Shown: piece by piece, positions 27,800-36,321 of the stretch | Layout of the letters: every line of letters begins with the position of its first letter | How positions within the stretch are numbered: the stretch's first letter is position 1 | Assembly (NCBI RefSeq): GCF_903866365.1 | Contig: NZ_CAIPNF010000310.1 | Span: forward strand, 1-64,000 | Direction of reading: 5' to 3' | DNA: 64,000 nt | Source: an uncultured Thiocystis sp. | Lineage (GTDB): Bacteria > Pseudomonadota > Gammaproteobacteria > Chromatiales > Chromatiaceae | The notes under the pieces: generated by a model | Told to the model about the DNA's origin: nothing | The model's database searches: none | What the model saw: only the letters and a program-made list of their open reading frames with translations | Translations under genes and position numbers: made by a program

Positions 27800-29233
27800 A
27801 TGGCATGGGAAACCGTCATCGGTCTTGAGATTCATACGCAACTCGCGACCCACTCCAAGATTTTCTCCGGCGCGCCGACCGCGTTCGGCGCCGCGCCCAA
27901 CACCCAGGCGAGCGCCATCGATCTGGGCCTGCCGGGCGTGCTGCCCGTGCTCAATGCCGAGGCGGTCCGGCTCGCCGTGCGCTTCGGCCGGGCGATCGGC
28001 GCCGAGATCGCGCCGCGCTCGATCTTCGCGCGCAAGAATTATTTCTATCCGGATCTGCCCAAGGGCTACCAGATCAGCCAGTACGAGCTGCCGGTCGTGG
28101 GCAAGGGTCAGGTCGAGATCGTCCTCGACGATGGCGCGGTCAAAACGGTCGGGGTGACGCGCGCCCATCTGGAAGAGGATGCAGGCAAGTCGCTGCATGA
28201 GGATTACCACGGCTATACCGGCATCGATCTGAATCGCGCCGGGACGCCGCTGCTGGAGATCGTCTCGGAGCCAGACCTGCGCTCGGCCCAGGAAGCCGTG
28301 GCCTATGCCAAAAAAATCCATCAACTCGTGCGCTATCTCGGCATCAGCGACGGCAATATGCAGGAAGGCTCTTTTCGGGTCGACGCGAACGTTTCGGTGC
28401 GTCCGGTCGGTCAACAGGAACTCGGCACCCGCGCCGAGATCAAGAACGTCAACTCGTTCCGCTTTCTGGAGAAGGCCATCGCGTTCGAGATCGAGCGACA
28501 GATCGATCTGATCGAAGGCGGCGGGCGGGTCATCCAGGAAACCCGTCTTTATGACGCAACCAAGGACGAAACCCGCTCCATGCGCACCAAGGAGGAGGCG
28601 AACGATTACCGCTATTTCCCCGATCCCGATCTGCTGCCGCTGGAAATCGACCCCGACTTTCTCGCCGCCGCGACCGCCGATCTGCCGGAACTGCCGGATG
28701 CCAAGCGCGCGCGTTTTCATGACGACTATGGTCTGTCGGCGTATGACGCCAACCTGCTGACCGCCACGCGCGAGTTGGCGGACTATTTCGAGACGGTCGC
28801 CCGCGAAACCGGCGAACCCAAGCTGGCGGCCAACTGGATCGGCGGCGAGCTGATGGCTGCGCTCAACAAGGCCGAGGGCGATATCGCCCGGAGTCCGGTG
28901 TCGGCGCCAATGCTTGCGGGTCTGATCCGGCGTATCCAGGACAACACCGTCTCGGGCAAGCTCGCCAAGCAGGTGTTCGAGGCGATGTGGGCTGGCGAGG
29001 GCGACGCGGACCAGATCATCGCGGCCAGGGGGCTCACCCAGATCACCGACAGCAGCGCCATCGAATCCCTGATCGCGGAGATCATCGCCGCCAATCCGGG
29101 TCAGGTGGAACAGTACCGCGCCGGCAAGGACAAGGTGTTCGGCTTCTTCGTCGGGCAGGCGATGAAGCAGAGCGGCGGCAAGGCCAATCCAGGGCAGGTG
29201 AACGAGATCCTGAAGCGGCTGCTTCAGGGTTGA
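27800..29233 (+). CDS. gatB: Aspartyl/glutamyl-tRNA amidotransferase subunit B
   Basis: This 477-residue protein is a full-length GatB, the kinase-like subunit that activates misacylated Glu-tRNA(Gln) or Asp-tRNA(Asn). It begins with the family start [13 protein letters not shown], contains CDS-free conserved runs such as [29 protein letters not shown] and [20 protein letters not shown], and ends with the YqeY-like tail. The ATG at 27800 is fixed by homology. Its usual partners gatC and gatA are not adjacent; they are presumably elsewhere. Confidence 0.97.
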   Translation: MAWETVIGLEIHTQLATHSKIFSGAPTAFGAAPNTQASAIDLGLPGVLPVLNAEAVRLAVRFGRAIGAEIAPRSIFARKNYFYPDLPKGYQISQYELPVVGKGQVEIVLDDGAVKTVGVTRAHLEEDAGKSLHEDYHGYTGIDLNRAGTPLLEIVSEPDLRSAQEAVAYAKKIHQLVRYLGISDGNMQEGSFRVDANVSVRPVGQQELGTRAEIKNVNSFRFLEKAIAFEIERQIDLIEGGGRVIQETRLYDATKDETRSMRTKEEANDYRYFPDPDLLPLEIDPDFLAAATADLPELPDAKRARFHDDYGLSAYDANLLTATRELADYFETVARETGEPKLAANWIGGELMAALNKAEGDIARSPVSAPMLAGLIRRIQDNTVSGKLAKQVFEAMWAGEGDADQIIAARGLTQITDSSAIESLIAEIIAANPGQVEQYRAGKDKVFGFFVGQAMKQSGGKANPGQVNEILKRLLQG

Positions 29234-29279
29234 ACCTCAAACCGTTCGCGGTTCGACCCTTCGGGGCGGGACTTGGGAC

Positions 29280-30338
29280 TCACCGCGAACGAAACCTCTG
29301 ATCGTCGAGACAACGGTCGACGGCCTCGCAAAGCACCTGATGCCCTTTGGGGCTGTAGTGGATGTCTTCTCGCGCCAGAAACAGCGAGTCGAGATCGCCC
29401 TGGCGCGCGAAGTCGTCGTAGGGGTCGCAGTATTGCAGGCCACGCCGATCGAACAGGTCGCGCACCAGCAGGCGCGCTTCCCCGAATTCCGAAGGATTGC
29501 GCAGTTCGTTGAGTTCCGGAAAGAGGATGAAGCCGAACGGGATATCCGCGCCCTTCAGCAGTGACGCGAAGTCGTCGAGTTGCGTCTCGAATCGCTGTCT
29601 GTTTTCCTCCAGCCGCCAGCCCGTGACCACCGAACGCATCCATTTCGTGTGGTACTCCTCAAGCTCGTCCGTGTTCAGCAGCGCATAGGAGACGCGTGTC
29701 CTGATTTCGCGCAGGAAGCGGACGGCATAGGTGCGACCGATACGCTCCTGTACACGGGCGACCCAGTCGAGTTTATGCCATTCCCCGGCATACCGCTGGA
29801 CACGTCGCGCCGGACCGTTATTCTCCATCGGCGCGAAGTCGTTCAAGGTGATGCCGACGAGCACCGCGTCGGGATCGGCACCCGAAAAACCCAGCTGTGC
29901 CAGCGTCAGGTAATGGCCGAAGCTATAGGAGTTCACGCCCAGGTTGAGTACCCGTCGGTCCGCGCGACCGGTTTGATCCGGGGCGCCGAGACATTCCGTG
30001 AATCTGTCTTCCTGGCGCACGCCGGCGCCAAACACGACCGAATCGCCTAAAACCGCAAGACGCCAGGCATCGCCGGGGCGGGCCGCGAAATCGCGGTCGC
30101 GGAACCCTTGCGCGTTGATCTCGATCGGAATGTCCTGGTATGCCGAGCCTTTGAAATAACCGGAGAAATTCGGCTGGTAGGCATAGCCCATTCGTGGATG
30201 AGCAACGGTCAGACCCACCGGATAGCCATAGTCGCTGATGGGCTGACTCACCTTGAGCGTATAAAAGGCGAACCCCGCTCCCTGCAGCAGCAAGAAGACG
30301 AACATCAACCAGACCAAACTGAACAGTATTTTTCGCAT
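29280..30338 (-). CDS. SGNH/GDSL hydrolase-like protein, membrane-anchored
   Basis: This 352-residue protein starts with an uncleaved signal anchor (ILFSLVWLMFVFLLLQGAGFAFY). The SGNH elements follow in order: block I as LGDSVVFGAGV with the nucleophile Ser, a conserved Gly-x-Asn (NLGVNSYSFG and GITLNDF), and a C-terminal Asp-x-x-His-like pair (REDIHYSPKGH). It probably hydrolyses or transfers an acyl ester on the periplasmic side. It is divergent from the carbamoyltransferase gene, 58 bases away, and such hydrolases accompany carbamoyltransferase-SxtJ modules. The substrate is unknown. Confidence 0.82.
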   Translation of the reverse strand: MRKILFSLVWLMFVFLLLQGAGFAFYTLKVSQPISDYGYPVGLTVAHPRMGYAYQPNFSGYFKGSAYQDIPIEINAQGFRDRDFAARPGDAWRLAVLGDSVVFGAGVRQEDRFTECLGAPDQTGRADRRVLNLGVNSYSFGHYLTLAQLGFSGADPDAVLVGITLNDFAPMENNGPARRVQRYAGEWHKLDWVARVQERIGRTYAVRFLREIRTRVSYALLNTDELEEYHTKWMRSVVTGWRLEENRQRFETQLDDFASLLKGADIPFGFILFPELNELRNPSEFGEARLLVRDLFDRRGLQYCDPYDDFARQGDLDSLFLAREDIHYSPKGHQVLCEAVDRCLDDQRFRSR

Positions 30339-30396
30339 CGGATCTTGTCGCTTCGGTATACTGCGCGCCCACCGCCCCAGTCTTTACCGCGAACCC

Positions 30397-32241
30397 ATGG
30401 CTGTCACGATCCTCGGAATCTCCGCATATTATCATGACAGCGCGGCCTGCCTGGTGCGCGATGGCGAGATCCTGGCCGCCGCGCAGCAGGAGCGCTTCTC
30501 GCGCAAGAAGCACGACGCGGGCTTTCCGGCGGCAGCGATCGACTACTGCCTGGAAGAGGCCAAGCTGACGCTCGCGGATCTTGACCATGTGGTCTTCTAC
30601 GACAAACCGCTGGTCAAGTTCGAGCGTTTGCTGGAGACCTATCTGGCCTATGCGCCGCGCGGGTTGCGCTCCTTCCTGGCCGCCATGCCGATCTGGCTAA
30701 AGGAAAAACTCCTCCTCAAGCGCTTGCTCCGCGAGGAACTCGCCGCGCTCGGCGACATCGCTCCGGCGGATCTGCCGCCGCTGCTGTTCACCCGGCACCA
30801 TCAGGCGCACGCCGCGTCCGCGTTTTTTCCCAGTCCCTTCGAGCGGGCCGCCGTGCTGTGCATGGATGGCGTCGGCGAGTGGGCGACCACCTCGGTCTGG
30901 CTCGGCGACGGCAATCGCTTGATCCCTCAATGGGAGATTCAGTTTCCGCACTCACTTGGGCTACTTTACTCGGCCTTCACGTCTTTCGCCGGTTTCAAGG
31001 TCAACTCCGGCGAGTACAAGCTGATGGGACTGGCCCCGTATGGCGAACCGAGGTACCGGGATCTGATCCTCAAGCACCTGCTGGAGCTGAAGGAAGACGG
31101 CACCTTTCGCCTGAACATGCGCTATTTCAACTACGCCCAGGGTCTGACCATGACCAACCGCGCCTTCGACCGGCTCTTTGGCGGCCCGCCGCGCCAGCCC
31201 GAGGCGCCGATCACGTCGCGGGAGATGGACCTGGCCAGTTCCATTCAGGCGGTTACGGAAGACGTCGTGCTGCGTCTCGGGCGGACGGTCCATCGGGAGT
31301 TGGGGGTCGACCGTCTGTGCCTGGCCGGTGGCGTGGCGCTGAACTGCGTCGCCAACGGCCGGTTGCTGCGCGAGGGGCCATTCTCGGACCTCTGGATTCA
31401 ACCCGCGGCGGGCGACGCCGGCGGCGCCCTCGGCGCCGCGCTGTCGGTCTGGCACGAATATCTGGACAAGCCCCGCGCCGGCGCCGACAGCGACCGCATG
31501 CGAGGCGCCTACCTGGGGCCGGCATTCGACAACGCCCGGATCGAGACCTACCTAAACAGCGCCGGCATTCCCTACGAGCGCCTGGACGACGACACCTTGA
31601 TGGAGCGCTTGGCGGCGCTGCTCGACGCCGAGCAGGTCGTCGGCTGGTTCCAGGGTCGTATGGAGTTCGGCCCGCGGGCGCTTGGCGCGCGCTCGATCCT
31701 CGGCGATCCGCGCAGCCCAAGGATGCAGTCGGTGATGAATCTGAAGATCAAGTACCGGGAATCCTTCCGACCCTTCGCCCCGGCGGTACTGGCCGAACGG
31801 GTATCGGATTGGTTCGAGCACGAGGGTGCGAGCCCCTACATGCTGATCGTTGCGCCGGTGGCGGAAGCTAAGCGCATCGCCATAACCGAGGATCCGCAAG
31901 GCAGGTTCGGCATCGACCGGATACAGATGGCGCGCTCGCAGATCCCGGCCATCACCCATCTGGACTACTCGGCCCGAATACAGACCGTGCATGCCGACAC
32001 CAACCCGCGCTTCCATCGGCTGATCGCGACCTTCGCCGAGCGCACCGGCTGCCCGCTCCTGGTCAACACATCGTTTAACGTGCGCGGCGAGCCCATCGTC
32101 GGTTCCCCTCAGGATGCCTACCGCTGCTTCATGCGCACCGAGATGGAGTATCTGGTGCTGGAGAACTGCCTGCTGGCCAAGTCCGAACAGCCCGCGCAAC
32201 CGCGCGACCAACGCTGGCGGCACGAATTCGAACTGGACTGA
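30397..32241 (+). CDS. Carbamoyltransferase, NodU/CmcH family
   Basis: This 614-residue protein matches O-carbamoyltransferases of the NodU type. It begins ILGISAYYHDSAACLVRDGE and contains the conserved HHQAHAASAFFPSPF, MDGVGEWATTS, FKVNSGEYKLMGLAPYG, the nucleotide-binding-like LCLAGGVALNCVANGRL, and the C-terminal FGPRALGARSIL and LVNTSFNVRGEPIV. These enzymes use carbamoyl phosphate and ATP to carbamoylate sugars or natural products. Directly downstream are an SxtJ-like membrane protein (13 bases later) and a DUF5989 peptide, a recurring set. The acceptor here is unknown; a surface glycan is a reasonable guess. Confidence 0.95.
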   Translation: MAVTILGISAYYHDSAACLVRDGEILAAAQQERFSRKKHDAGFPAAAIDYCLEEAKLTLADLDHVVFYDKPLVKFERLLETYLAYAPRGLRSFLAAMPIWLKEKLLLKRLLREELAALGDIAPADLPPLLFTRHHQAHAASAFFPSPFERAAVLCMDGVGEWATTSVWLGDGNRLIPQWEIQFPHSLGLLYSAFTSFAGFKVNSGEYKLMGLAPYGEPRYRDLILKHLLELKEDGTFRLNMRYFNYAQGLTMTNRAFDRLFGGPPRQPEAPITSREMDLASSIQAVTEDVVLRLGRTVHRELGVDRLCLAGGVALNCVANGRLLREGPFSDLWIQPAAGDAGGALGAALSVWHEYLDKPRAGADSDRMRGAYLGPAFDNARIETYLNSAGIPYERLDDDTLMERLAALLDAEQVVGWFQGRMEFGPRALGARSILGDPRSPRMQSVMNLKIKYRESFRPFAPAVLAERVSDWFEHEGASPYMLIVAPVAEAKRIAITEDPQGRFGIDRIQMARSQIPAITHLDYSARIQTVHADTNPRFHRLIATFAERTGCPLLVNTSFNVRGEPIVGSPQDAYRCFMRTEMEYLVLENCLLAKSEQPAQPRDQRWRHEFELD

Positions 32242-32254
32242 AGAGTATCCGCCC

Positions 32255-32659
32255 ATGCACGCGATCCCAGAACTCGACACGGGTGGACTGCGCCGTTTTG
32301 CGCTCACCACCGGCGCCATCGTCGCCACGCTGTTCGGGCTGATCCTGCCCTGGCTGTTCGGCCTGCGGTTGCCGATCTGGCCCTGGCCCCTTGCCGCCAT
32401 CCTGATGCTCTGGGGACTGGCCGCGCCACGCTCGCTGCGTCCCGTCTATCGCGGCTGGATGCGGTTTGGGCTCTTGCTGAACCGTGTCACGACGCCGCTT
32501 ATCCTGAGCCTGGCGTTTTTTCTGGTCTTCGTACCGACGGGGCTCATCGCGCGTCTCGCCGGGCATGACCCGATGAAACGCCGTCTGCTGCCGGATGCCG
32601 ACAGCTACCGCGAACCAAGCCAGCAGGCCACACCCGAATCGATGGAGAAACCTTACTGA
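32255..32659 (+). CDS. SxtJ family membrane protein
   Basis: This 134-residue protein has three to four membrane segments (for example TGAIVATLFGLILPWLFGL and ILSLAFFLVFVPTGLIARL) and ends with a polar tail of the pattern DPMKRRLLPDADSYRE that marks SxtJ-like proteins. SxtJ homologues accompany carbamoyltransferases and have no known mechanism. The ATG at 32255 is 13 bases after the carbamoyltransferase stop, and its own stop overlaps the next gene's start (ATGA). Confidence 0.8.
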   Translation: MHAIPELDTGGLRRFALTTGAIVATLFGLILPWLFGLRLPIWPWPLAAILMLWGLAAPRSLRPVYRGWMRFGLLLNRVTTPLILSLAFFLVFVPTGLIARLAGHDPMKRRLLPDADSYREPSQQATPESMEKPY

Positions 32660-32811
32660 TGCTCGACCTTCTGAAAGACCTTTGGGGCCTCATGCGCGAA
32701 CGCAAAAAATTCTGGCTCGCGCCGATCATCGTCGTCATGTTGCTGCTAGGCGCGCTGATCGTGCTCGCGCAGGGCTCGGTCGTGGCGCCTTTCATCTACA
32801 CCCTGTTCTGA
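32659..32811 (+). CDS. DUF5989-like small membrane protein
   Basis: This 50-residue peptide begins MLDLLKDLWGLMRERKKFW and contains one membrane helix (APIIVVMLLLGALIVLAQG), ending APFIYTLF. Length and pattern match the small DUF5989 proteins found beside SxtJ and carbamoyltransferase genes. The ATG shares bases with the sxtJ stop codon (ATGA), so translation is coupled. Confidence 0.82.
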   Translation: MLDLLKDLWGLMRERKKFWLAPIIVVMLLLGALIVLAQGSVVAPFIYTLF

Positions 32812-32897
32812 GATCAGGCGAAGCCGGCTAACGCCGTCTGTCCGGCGGCATTAGCCTCGCGTCACCCGGCGGTCATTGCGCTTTTTTGGACATCACC

Positions 32898-33953
32898 TTA
32901 AAGCAGGAAAATATCCCGATACGCGACATAGATGGAAATAGTCAGAATGGGCAGAACCAAAATCAGCCCGAGCATGAATGGAATGGTTCCCAGCAGCACC
33001 AGTGCAATGGCGACGAGCGTGAAGACGAGGAAGGGCAGGATATTCTTCAGGCAACCGAGGAAACTCAGCCGGAAGGCTTGCAGCACGGGGACATCGTTTA
33101 ACGCGACCAGGCTGGGGGCGAAAAAGACCGCCATCGCGAGCGGGAGACCAAGCAGCATCAAGATAAGGAATGGCAGCGCGAGCATCGGACTCATCGCCAT
33201 CAATGAATCCAAGTCATTCGGATCCAGGGTCGCGGCATCCATCGCAACCCCGGTCGAGGCCATGATGCCCACGAAGAGTGCCGCGACGACGAGCACGATC
33301 CCAATCCCCAGCAGCAGATAGAGCCCACCCACCAGGGCCAGCGGACCTGGTTTGTTCGACACCCCGGCAAACAGATAGCCGACCCTGAAATCCTCGCCCT
33401 GCGCTTGGGCGTGGGCGCCAATCATGAGTCCGGCGCTCAGCATGGGACCAAGAATGGTGGTCGCGAGTCCGCCGAGCACGGGCACCAGACTGAGCACCAT
33501 CAGGATCAGATAGAACAGCAGCACCGCGCCGATCCAGGCCCAGGGACGCTGGCGGAACAGGGACCAGGCATCGGCGATCCAGCCCCAGCCGCGCCTGATC
33601 GGAACCGCGCTGGGCGCGGGCGAGCCGGCTTCGTCGTCGCGCGTCTGACGCGGCGACGCGTAATGCGACCCGTGCGAGCCGGCGGCTGGGGCGGATGCCC
33701 CGCCCGACACGCGCGTCCCATCCTGGGCTTCGATCCGGATGACCAGGCCGGCGGTCGAGAGTTCCGCACCATAGCGATCGGCTTCCTCCGCGGTGAGATC
33801 GTGTTTGATGACGCGGCCACCTCCCTTCTCGATCAGCTCGCGAGCGACGTCATCGCGCATGCCGAACGTCACGGCCAAGCGGTTGGCGACATCGCGCGGA
33901 TCCTGACCGGGCAGCAGGTTTCCAGAAAACAGGATGCGATACTGTGTATCCAT
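32898..33953 (-). CDS. BPSS1780-like polytopic membrane protein
   Basis: This 351-residue protein has a soluble N-terminus (about 1-80) of the pattern YRILFSGNLLPGQDPRDVANRL, a Pro/Ala/Ser-rich linker, and then five to six membrane segments starting near residue 135. The membrane part (GWGWIADAWSLFRQRPWAWI onward) resembles the BPSS1780 family. No enzymatic motif is visible and the function is unknown. The gene lies 30 bases from the SEC-C protein gene on the same strand and may be its partner. Confidence 0.75.
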   Translation of the reverse strand: MDTQYRILFSGNLLPGQDPRDVANRLAVTFGMRDDVARELIEKGGGRVIKHDLTAEEADRYGAELSTAGLVIRIEAQDGTRVSGGASAPAAGSHGSHYASPRQTRDDEAGSPAPSAVPIRRGWGWIADAWSLFRQRPWAWIGAVLLFYLILMVLSLVPVLGGLATTILGPMLSAGLMIGAHAQAQGEDFRVGYLFAGVSNKPGPLALVGGLYLLLGIGIVLVVAALFVGIMASTGVAMDAATLDPNDLDSLMAMSPMLALPFLILMLLGLPLAMAVFFAPSLVALNDVPVLQAFRLSFLGCLKNILPFLVFTLVAIALVLLGTIPFMLGLILVLPILTISIYVAYRDIFLL

Positions 33954-33983
33954 GTGCCGATACCTCGCTTCGGTGGTGGTCGT

Positions 33984-35972
33984 TCAGGCAGTGAAACGTT
34001 TCAGCCAGGCCAGGATGCCGGGCTCGGCCAACCAGACATCGCGCATCTCCTCGCGATACAGCCACGCCTGATCGTCGCCACCGGGCGTCATCCCGAGCGG
34101 ATTCAGGCGCGGCTGTTTGATGCGTTTGCGGGTCAGGTAGCCGGGGATGCGCGGCAAGCGTCGAATCGCCGTATTCAGCACCAGCCGCGCCCGCTCCTCG
34201 CGGCCCAGCCGATATAGCGCCAGCACCTCGCCATAGGCCAGATCGGCGAGCAGATCGTCCGGGAAGCGGCGCGCCAGGGCCAGCGCCCGTTCGTCCTCGC
34301 CATCCCGGAGATAGAGATTCATCAGTTCGGCGCGCGCGCCATGGTTGTCCTGAGGGTTGAGACGCAACAGGGTTTCCAGGGTGTCGATCGCCCCCTTGGG
34401 CTCGCCTTCCTGAATCTGGCTGAGATAGCGGCGGAATAGCAGGCGTAACGCCGGGCGATTGGTCGCCGCCGACCAGGGAATGCAGCGGGCGCCCTCCGGC
34501 GGGAGGGTCCGCTCCAGGATCGACCAAGCGCGGTCCAGGAGCGGCCGCAGCAGGGCGTGCGAGATCCAGGGCAGCGCGCTTTCGGGATGTTCATAGAGCG
34601 CGGTGGCCAGATCGTCGAGGACATCCAGGCTATCGGCAACCTCGGGATGTTCGAGCAGATAATCCAGCCAGGCAGGTTCGGCCCACGCATCGACCCCTTC
34701 CGCCAGCGTGAGGTGAGTCGATTGGGGCTTGGCGGCCGGGTACAGCGATCGCCAGACCGACTCGATCCGGCGCACTGCCGAGGGTGGCCGCAGTTCCGCA
34801 CGACTGTCAGGCCCGGCGACCAGATCGCCAGTCGGTGCATTGATGGCTCCGGCGGGAAACCGGGAACCGGGACGTCGCCGGATTTCTTCCGCCGGCCCTT
34901 CGAGCAAAGCGAACGGGTCAACATGACGATGTCGGGAGGCGGCATCCCGCAACAGGGCCGTTCCATACGTGGGCAGCGGTCGGACGCCAATGCCGGCGAC
35001 CCAGTCGCGCAAATCCACTAACAGAGGATCCAGCGCATCCGCATGACTATTGACCATCGCCTCCTGAGGATCGGCAATGGCCCGCTTCAAAAATTCCATG
35101 AAGATTTCATCCTTGAAGCCAAGACGACGGAAACGGTGCAGCCAGAAGCGCGCCCGTTCGCGGGCCACCAGATCCTTGTGCTGCGCCGCGAGCAGGGTGA
35201 TTTCCAGCAGCGCGGTACTCGGGTTGTCCGGATTGCTGCGCAAGGCGGAAAGGAAAGCGGCCTCGGCCTGGACGAAATCGCCCTCGTCGATATGCATGGT
35301 GCTGAGTCGCTGCCAGGCGGTTGCCTGCAGCGACGGACTGCCCTCGGCGCAGACACGGTTGAGAAAGGCGAGTTTCTTGCGCCAGTGGTCCAGCCGATCG
35401 TAGGCATCGCAGAGGATATCGAAGGCCGGTTCGTAGGGAGTACCCAATTCATCCAGCGGCCCGGCAAAGAGGGGCTCCAGCAAGGCAACCGCGCGGATCG
35501 GACGATCGTCATCCAGCCAGCGATCGGCGATCTTCGCCAGCAGCGGGCCGGGGATGGCATCGAGCGCCAGGGCATCGCGCAGGGTACGCTCGGGGATCTC
35601 GTCAAGCAGGATCTCCCAGATGAGTTCGCTGGAGAGTTCGGGCATCTCGTCGAAATTTCCGCAGCAGTCATCGTAGCGCTGACCCGATCCGCAGAGACAA
35701 GGAGCTTCGGGCGGCGGAGACGCGATCGGCAGCGGAAGAAAGTCGTTCGTCGGCAAGGGGGTGGCGTTCCAGATCACCGTTCCGAGCAGCATGGCGAGAC
35801 GTTGACTTTCGACCTCGTCCAGATAGGCCTCGCGCAATCCGAGCAGCCGGGGAATGGCCTCCCGCGCCCATTGAAGGAACTCCATTGGATTGGGCGAGTT
35901 CAGGATCTGTCGCACCGATTGCACGATGACCAGCTCGAAATGCTCGGCATCGGCGGTCTCATGAAGAAACAT
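33984..35972 (-). CDS. SEC-C motif and TPR-like repeat protein
   Basis: This roughly 662-residue soluble protein has a SEC-C zinc motif (CLCGSGQRYDDCCG, Cys 92, 94, 103, 104). The rest is mostly helical, with repeats of tetratricopeptide character (for example DEGDFVQAEAAFLSALRSNPDN and PKGAIDTLETLLRLNPQDN). SEC-C motifs occur in SecA and in many uncharacterised proteins, where they bind zinc. I chose the ATG at 35972 because ggag lies about nine bases upstream; an ATG at 36023 is also in frame. No enzyme domain is evident, so the role is unknown. Confidence 0.8.
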   Translation of the reverse strand: MFLHETADAEHFELVIVQSVRQILNSPNPMEFLQWAREAIPRLLGLREAYLDEVESQRLAMLLGTVIWNATPLPTNDFLPLPIASPPPEAPCLCGSGQRYDDCCGNFDEMPELSSELIWEILLDEIPERTLRDALALDAIPGPLLAKIADRWLDDDRPIRAVALLEPLFAGPLDELGTPYEPAFDILCDAYDRLDHWRKKLAFLNRVCAEGSPSLQATAWQRLSTMHIDEGDFVQAEAAFLSALRSNPDNPSTALLEITLLAAQHKDLVARERARFWLHRFRRLGFKDEIFMEFLKRAIADPQEAMVNSHADALDPLLVDLRDWVAGIGVRPLPTYGTALLRDAASRHRHVDPFALLEGPAEEIRRRPGSRFPAGAINAPTGDLVAGPDSRAELRPPSAVRRIESVWRSLYPAAKPQSTHLTLAEGVDAWAEPAWLDYLLEHPEVADSLDVLDDLATALYEHPESALPWISHALLRPLLDRAWSILERTLPPEGARCIPWSAATNRPALRLLFRRYLSQIQEGEPKGAIDTLETLLRLNPQDNHGARAELMNLYLRDGEDERALALARRFPDDLLADLAYGEVLALYRLGREERARLVLNTAIRRLPRIPGYLTRKRIKQPRLNPLGMTPGGDDQAWLYREEMRDVWLAEPGILAWLKRFTA

Positions 35973-36321
35973 GGCGGAATACTCCGAATCAAGTGAGGTG
36001 ACCGCAAACGCGACCGCCTCCACGAATCAGGGTCGACAGCGAGCCTTTCCAGACAGATCATGGCGGCGGCAACACAGACCTGAAGCCCTGGCCGCGACAA
36101 TACAGTCCTTATCATTGTACCCCGCTGGCCCGGTGCTGTGTCGAGAGGCCGCGCAATTCCCGTGCGAATGCGTGAATTCCGTGAGTTGATTCGGATGCCG
36201 ACGTCGGCGATTCGCGCCGTCCCACGCTTGCCGCGATCCCGACTCATTGGCGTTCGAACCTTGCGCGGCGCTCGCGACCCGGCCAATCTACCGGCAAGCC
36301 AGCGCTTTCCGAATCCAAACC

